Assembly: GCA_035967665.1 (NCBI GenBank)
Contig: JAYWLB010000112.1
Location: 167,888 to 231,887 of the forward strand
Source of the DNA: Arctic95D-9 sp035967665
GTDB taxonomy: Bacteria > Verrucomicrobiota > Verrucomicrobiia > Verrucomicrobiales > DEV007
Length of the DNA stretch: 64,000 nucleotides
Direction: 5' to 3'
Position 1 is the first letter of the stretch. Every line of letters starts with the position of its first letter. Under the pieces are notes generated by a model. The model worked only from the letters and a program-made list of their open reading frames with translations, was not told the DNA's origin and made no database searches. A program made the translations under genes and the position numbers. Below, piece by piece: positions 60,860 to 64,000 of the stretch.

Positions 60860-61264
60860 ATGAAAATCCAAGTAGGTCCATCATTACCTGATCTGGTCGG
60901 AGGATTTCATCTCTCTGTGGCCGGCGTTCTCGTTTTGTGTGTAGCCGTTCTTACCGTATTCCAGCTTCGAAGCGAACGATTGGCTCGCCGAACCCCCCTT
61001 CTGCTTCTCGGTGTTGCGATTTATTTGTGGGGACGCATTGCATCCGGCGCCGGAGAAACAACCTTTCGAGCGATGAGAAGTCATGGCGGAGGATTTGATC
61101 CTTCGATGACTGAATTCAGTCTTGCGAGCATCGCAGCAATCGAAGTTTTCTACTCGGCTGTCGCATTACTGGCCGTATTCCTATCCGTGATCCTTGCAAT
61201 CACACGAACACAAGCGCCGAACAAGCCGAGCCACTCAAGCCCTGACCGCGCCGAGTCAAAATGA
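60860..61264 (+). CDS. Small membrane protein, first gene of the cassette-like array
   Basis: 134 aa from the ATG at 60860, 11 bases after the boundary repeat; a GTG at 60794 would begin inside the repeat. Three hydrophobic segments: FHLSVAGVLVLCVAVLTVFQ, RTPLLLLGVAIYLWGRIA and IEVFYSAVALLAVFLSVILA. The C-terminal 15 residues (PNKPSHSSPDRAESK) are encoded by the left arm of the following inverted repeat, as in integron cassette genes. No family recognised. Confidence 0.55.
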   Translation: MKIQVGPSLPDLVGGFHLSVAGVLVLCVAVLTVFQLRSERLARRTPLLLLGVAIYLWGRIASGAGETTFRAMRSHGGGFDPSMTEFSLASIAAIEVFYSAVALLAVFLSVILAITRTQAPNKPSHSSPDRAESK

Positions 61265-61338
61265 CTTTTCTGATTCGCCAGATTATTTCACTATCAACCC
61301 GCGCTCTCGGTCAGGGCAGAGTGCTCTAAGACATTCGC
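61219..61338 (+). repeat. attC-like inverted repeat, unit A
   Basis: Starts GAACAAGCCG (61219-61228). GCCCTGACCG (61239-61248) pairs exactly with CGGTCAGGGC (61308-61317), and GAGCCACTC (61228-61236) pairs with GAGTGCTC (61319-61326) leaving one extra base. The inner element GAGTCAAAATGAC begins at 61253, 34 nt from the left end. Ends GACATTCGC (61330-61338). Confidence 0.65.
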
Positions 61339-61348
61339 CTGAAAATTG

Positions 61349-61699
61349 ATGGCCAAAGGATCTTCCGAATTTTTCTCTCAGATCGAAAGTGTCGGACCGG
61401 CACGATTCGTCATCTACCTCGGATTTATTTTGATCCCATTATCAAACGCAGTTGCCGTCACAGAATGGAATCGGGATCGGGATCCTGCTGCTTCCGCGAC
61501 CATCATTCGTCCGGATTATCCAATCGGAAACTTCCTTCTTTTGACTGGGTTGACTCTTATCTTTCTCGGCCCGTGGCTTGCAAGAGGAACATTCTTGAGG
61601 CGCCTAGCAGTCTTCGGAATCACGGAGGGAGTTTTCCTCGTTTACATGGTTCCAATGACAGTTCTTTTCGTTGAGTCGGGTGTTCCATTTCAGGATTGA
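61349..61699 (+). CDS. Small membrane protein, second gene of the array
   Basis: 116 aa from the ATG at 61349, 11 bases after unit A. Hydrophobic segments: FVIYLGFILIPLSNAVAV, NFLLLTGLTLIFLGPWLA and LAVFGITEGVFLVYMVPMTV; the N-terminus is polar. No ribosome site and no recognised family. Followed after 30 bases by unit B. Confidence 0.5.
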   Translation: MAKGSSEFFSQIESVGPARFVIYLGFILIPLSNAVAVTEWNRDRDPAASATIIRPDYPIGNFLLLTGLTLIFLGPWLARGTFLRRLAVFGITEGVFLVYMVPMTVLFVESGVPFQD

Positions 61700-61729
61700 T
61701 GCGTAGGGTTGCTCCAGACACTAACGGGT

Positions 61730-61807
61730 GAACAAGCCGAGGATGTCAAACCTGATCACGTTCCGAGTCGATTGACTTCCGTGATCAGTTTCCTTATCCT
61801 CCATTCG
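61730..61807 (+). repeat. attC-like inverted repeat, unit B
   Basis: Starts GAACAAGCCG (61730-61739). CTGATCACG (61752-61760) pairs with CGTGATCAG (61780-61788), and GAGGAT (61739-61744) with ATCCTC (61796-61801). Inner element GAGTCGATTGAC at 61765, 35 nt from the left end. Ends CATTCG (61802-61807) like unit A. Confidence 0.65.
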
Positions 61808-61858
61808 TGGTCGCGCCCTCAGTATCGGGCGAGCGGCCTTGAAAGTTCGATCTGGAAA

Positions 61859-62284
61859 ATGAAATGCATAGCGTTCTTCATTTGGGTGATTCCCTATGGA
61901 ATTGGGATGCTGTATGTTGCTGAACTATCTTTTTCGATCATGGAATTAATTGGTTATCTCATGGCGTGTTGCGGAGTTGGGGTCTACGGCCTTTTCATTC
62001 GCGAAGTCACGAAATACGTTTTTCAAGTTCACCCGATTCAAACAACGATCTACGTAGGTCTGTTGAGCGCTGTGATTTTGCCACCGCTAACGATTTTGTG
62101 CTTCAGCATTGCATGCATTCCGATGTTTGTTGGATACGAGGGGGATACCTATGCTTGGATAGCCTTAAACTTTTTATTTGGAATGATCGCACTTATTCCG
62201 TTTGCAGGCATCGGGGCAATCATCTCACTCATAGCGTGCCGTGCGTTGACACCAAACTCGGATCGAACAAGCCGGCAATCGTAG
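61859..62284 (+). CDS. Small membrane protein, third gene of the array
   Basis: 141 aa from the ATG at 61859, preceded by GGAAA; the open frame upstream to 61709 runs through unit B and is not used. Four hydrophobic segments: CIAFFIWVIPYGIGMLYVAE, LIGYLMACCGVGVYGLFI, TIYVGLLSAVILPPLTILCF and FLFGMIALIPFAGIGAIISL. The last codons (DRTSRQS) are within the left arm of unit C. Family unknown. Confidence 0.55.
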   Translation: MKCIAFFIWVIPYGIGMLYVAELSFSIMELIGYLMACCGVGVYGLFIREVTKYVFQVHPIQTTIYVGLLSAVILPPLTILCFSIACIPMFVGYEGDTYAWIALNFLFGMIALIPFAGIGAIISLIACRALTPNSDRTSRQS

Positions 62285-62376
62285 GCCCGATCCCGCTTCG
62301 AGTTGATTGACTTCCCTGATTCGAATCCCTATCCTCTCATCGAGACATCGCCCTCAGATCAGGCTGCGATGACTCG
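62265..62376 (+). repeat. attC-like inverted repeat, unit C
   Basis: Starts GAACAAGCCG (62265-62274). The left arm to about 62292 pairs imperfectly with the right arm CAGATCAGGCTGCGATGACT (62355-62374), keeping CGAT, GCC and GATC blocks. Inner element GAGTTGATTGAC at 62300, 35 nt from the left end. Confidence 0.55.
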
Positions 62377-62382
62377 GTCGCT

Positions 62383-62823
62383 ATGAAAAATGGCTCGAAG
62401 AATGTGGGATTTTTAGCGTTGATTCTGGTGGCGATTTTAGTTCCGATATTCGGGACGATTTTGTTTATGGGCCGACCTGCCTCAAAATCGGGATTCGAGT
62501 CGATCACGACAATGCCCCTTAGGGCTTCAACTGAAATTCTTGCTCACGAAGCTGGTGCGGTTTTTTCCCTGGCTGACGCCCCAAACCACAAATGGCTCTT
62601 AACGGATTCTGAAGGAATTCAATACCTCAATGCGGGTGGCACCACACCTCGGAACAATCTGTTTTCAGACTGCAAAACGCTTGGCGATATGTGGCCCGAT
62701 TTGATAGAGCCATTTCGTTCACTAAAGGTCTCGGCTGCTGTTAAGGGGCTTGGCACTGGCAACGAGTATCTCCTTCTCACACCCGATCCGAAGATTGGAG
62801 TCGTTTATGCTTTCCGCACATAA
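62383..62823 (+). CDS. Single-span exported or anchored protein, fourth gene of the array
   Basis: 146 aa. N-terminal membrane segment VGFLALILVAILVPIFGTIL, then a soluble domain of about 115 residues with HEAGAVFSLADAPNHKWLLT and a beta-rich end (YLLLTPDPKIGVVYAFRT). It starts 6 bases after unit C. Family unknown. Confidence 0.55.
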   Translation: MKNGSKNVGFLALILVAILVPIFGTILFMGRPASKSGFESITTMPLRASTEILAHEAGAVFSLADAPNHKWLLTDSEGIQYLNAGGTTPRNNLFSDCKTLGDMWPDLIEPFRSLKVSAAVKGLGTGNEYLLLTPDPKIGVVYAFRT

Positions 62824-62836
62824 GTCGTACAGCAGC

Positions 62837-62960
62837 GAAAAAGATGCGGTTGGACAGCCCGCTACCCCGCCATGAGTTGGCATGACCCTGTTTAATCGGG
62901 CATTTAACCCTGTTGCGACGCGTCGCTCCCAGATCAGGCTGAGATGCCTCAAGCCGACGG
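62837..62960 (+). repeat. attC-like inverted repeat, unit D (degenerate)
   Basis: Left end GAAAAAG (62837-62843) in place of GAACAAG; inner element GAGTTGGCATGAC at 62874, 37 nt on. The right arm CAGATCAGGCTGAGATGCCT (62930-62949) is nearly the same as in unit C. It also holds a perfect 12-bp palindrome GCGACGCGTCGC (62915-62926) and two copies of ACCCTGTT. Confidence 0.45.
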
Positions 62961-63210
62961 GGACAGGTTATCTATTTCGGGTATCGATTGTCCTGACGGG
63001 GCTTCGGTGAGGGGAGGGGCGCCTATTGTTGCGGCTCAGGGAACAGCATTTTGGTTGGAACCGGGCAATTGGGACTTGTCCGGAAGAACTGCTCTATCTG
63101 CTACGGGCAATCGAAATAGACGTGCTCAAATTTCCGTGATATCAGGCGCATCAACTCAGTTCATCAGGATCTTCTCAGTTCAGCCTGATATACGCATGGA
63201 CCTCAAATAA
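62944..63210 (+). CDS. Doubtful small protein, fifth position of the array
   Basis: 88 aa open frame starting inside unit D and ending 2 bases before the right boundary repeat. Contains IVAAQGTAFWLEPGNWDLSG; no signal peptide, membrane segment or known motif. It may be a cassette remnant and not a working gene. Confidence 0.3.
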   Translation: MPQADGDRLSISGIDCPDGASVRGGAPIVAAQGTAFWLEPGNWDLSGRTALSATGNRNRRAQISVISGASTQFIRIFSVQPDIRMDLK

Positions 63211-63212
63211 AG

Positions 63213-63299
63213 CCTTGCTTAATCAAGGGTCGCAGGACATTCTCGCCCCGAAGACCTCGGCTGATATCACTGCGTGAGGTGATACTAATAAAGACTGTT
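63213..63299 (+). repeat. Right copy of the 88-bp boundary repeat
   Basis: Matches 60761-60848 block by block: CCTTGCT, GGACATTCTC (63235-63244), TGATATC (63262-63268), and the identical 24-base block (63276-63299). Its first hairpin is CCTTG-CTTAAT-CAAGG (63213-63228), different bases from the left copy but the same position. TATCAC pairs with GTGATA further on. Confidence 0.7.
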
Positions 63300-63312
63300 G
63301 TGCTAAGAAATT

Positions 63313-63927
63313 TTGGACTCGAAACTCTACACAATCCTAATTGGCGCCTTTGTAGGTTGGCTTCTCAAGATGTTTTTCGAGTATGCCACCGGCGCTCGGA
63401 AACGGAATGAACTCGCTCGTAAAGCATATTTTCAGCTTTTCACTCTCCTAAGGCAGATCGAAAGCACTATAAACGGAGTCGAACTTTTCGAATTGTCTGA
63501 ACGAGGAGTGACTGAGGAAAATTCTGATTATTGGAGTCGTGCCGTGCAAATTGAGAACTACGATCGGATCCGTGAAAATTGCTTTCGTGTACTTGATGAG
63601 CTTTCCGCTGAAGCTCCGAAGGTATCCGCACGAGTTCATGAGTTGTTCGACGCAATAGATACGGTTCAGAATTTTCATCGAACGGTCCTCCACCCTGGTG
63701 CAAAGAAGATGGCCGGGAGCGCACCCTCAGCCATCTCCGGTATTCTGCGAGATACCCGAGACAACCTGATTGGTATTCTCGATTTGCTAGATAAGCAGGG
63801 CCGATCTTTTCGGGTCGTTCGTGATTTTAGATCATTCGATATTGCGCCAGAGGAACCTACTATGGCACTGTGGATGCGTGCGTCAGCTATGAAAAAGCGA
63901 GCACAATCGGGTAGGAACGGGGATTGA
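63313..63927 (+). CDS. Membrane-anchored helical protein, 3' end altered by intron junction
   Basis: 204 aa, TTG start 13 bases after the boundary repeat; an in-frame stop at 63304 rules out an earlier start. N-terminal span ILIGAFVGWLLKMFFEYA, then a helical, charged domain (ARKAYFQLFTLLRQIESTIN, VHELFDAIDTVQNF). The last seven codons (SGRNGD region) come from the presumed group II intron end that begins near 63906, so the original C-terminus is probably lost. Family unknown. Confidence 0.55.
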   Translation: MDSKLYTILIGAFVGWLLKMFFEYATGARKRNELARKAYFQLFTLLRQIESTINGVELFELSERGVTEENSDYWSRAVQIENYDRIRENCFRVLDELSAEAPKVSARVHELFDAIDTVQNFHRTVLHPGAKKMAGSAPSAISGILRDTRDNLIGILDLLDKQGRSFRVVRDFRSFDIAPEEPTMALWMRASAMKKRAQSGRNGD

Positions 63928-64000
63928 ACCCGCTCCCCCCACACCACCCGGCATCCGGGACCCCCCCGGCCGGTTCCCAGCAGGCATGGATAAGCATGCC
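63906..64000 (-). mobile_element. 3' end of a group II intron (partial, continues beyond window)
   Basis: Read on the minus strand the segment gives GGGAACCGGC, then CCCGGATGCCGGGTGGTGTG, then a GGGG...CCCC hairpin and the ending CCTACCCGAT. This is the domain V/VI ending I know from bacterial group II introns (GATGCCGGGTGGTGTGGG type). Domain V pairs ACCGGC with GCCGGGT. The junction would lie at about 63906. A GCATG/CATGC hairpin is at the extreme edge. The maturase gene would be outside the window. Confidence 0.55.

Noticed and set aside
61709..61858. Upstream part of the third array gene
   Set aside because: It is encoded by the attC-like unit B and has no fitting start; the membrane protein begins at 61859.
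60860..63927. Calling the array a true integron
   Set aside because: No integrase gene, no attI and no conserved GTTRRRY box are visible in the window, so only attC-like is claimed.
60761..64000. Possible CRISPR array because of repeated units
   Set aside because: The units are unequal in length, separated by genes of several hundred bases and built as inverted repeats; there are no regular spacers.

Overview
The window reads as chromosomal DNA of a member of the PVC superphylum, most likely Verrucomicrobia (Verrucomicrobiales). The evidence is three separate gene sets of the PSCyt1/DUF1549/DUF1553 plus DUF1501 type, which are characteristic of Planctomycetes and Verrucomicrobia. ECF sigma and FecR/LamG regulators, an STN/secretin-like orphan, a DUF5069 protein, and a ribosomal-protein cluster with unusual protein extensions point the same way. 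No rRNA operon is present and the genus cannot be named from the sequence alone.

Layout. 1-4851: 3' end of an ECF sigma gene, then a giant membrane-anchored cytochrome-type protein and a Tat-exported DUF1501 protein, joined by ATGA overlaps. 5195-22076: mostly single genes: secretin-like protein, L,D-transpeptidase, FabV enoyl reductase, DUF5069, membrane proteins, rhodanese, small secreted proteins, a matrixin-like metalloprotease, an RRM protein, a sugar-phosphate isomerase-like protein, a DEAD-box (DEVD) helicase, DoxX, a Ser/Thr kinase, a dGTPase and an AEC transporter. 22169-27093: second PSCyt1/DUF1549/DUF1553 + DUF1501 pair, without a sigma gene. 27192-28256: Gfo/Idh/MocA oxidoreductase. 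28533-28604: tRNA with CAU anticodon. 29105-47345: str/S10/spc/alpha-type ribosomal cluster running from rpsL to rpsD on one strand, including fusA, secY, map and rpmJ. 47494-52865: secreted pseudo-protease, M32 carboxypeptidase, AlgX-like SGNH protein, GNAT, SufE, TatD. 52817-54451: hybrid histidine kinase. 54641-60512 (minus strand): third module in the order sigma, FecR/LamG anti-sigma, DUF1549/DUF1553, DUF1501. 60761-64000: an array of small, mostly membrane-protein genes separated by a family of attC-like inverted repeats, bounded by an 88-bp repeat, and ending in what looks like the 3' end of a group II intron on the minus strand.

How the parts work together. The three DUF1549/DUF1553/DUF1501 sets are alternative arrangements of one module. 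In the third the sigma factor, the membrane anti-sigma and the enzyme are separate genes. In the first the anti-sigma-like N-terminus is fused directly to the cytochrome/DUF1549/DUF1553 protein. In the second no regulator is present. The ribosomal cluster lacks rpsN, rpmD, infA, adk, tuf, rpoA and rplQ at their usual places. It carries a coiled-coil exported-protein gene between rpsS and rplV and has a strong terminator between rplO and secY. Several of its products are enlarged: L22 has a helix-hairpin-helix domain, S3 an RGG tail, and S5 and S11 acidic Ala/Glu tails.

The most novel part is the right-hand end. Four intergenic units share a GAACAAGCCG-like left end, an internal GAGTYN..TGAC element at a constant 34-37 nt distance, and a pairing right arm. 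This is the layout of an integron cassette array, although the canonical GTTRRRY box is not conserved and no integrase is in view.
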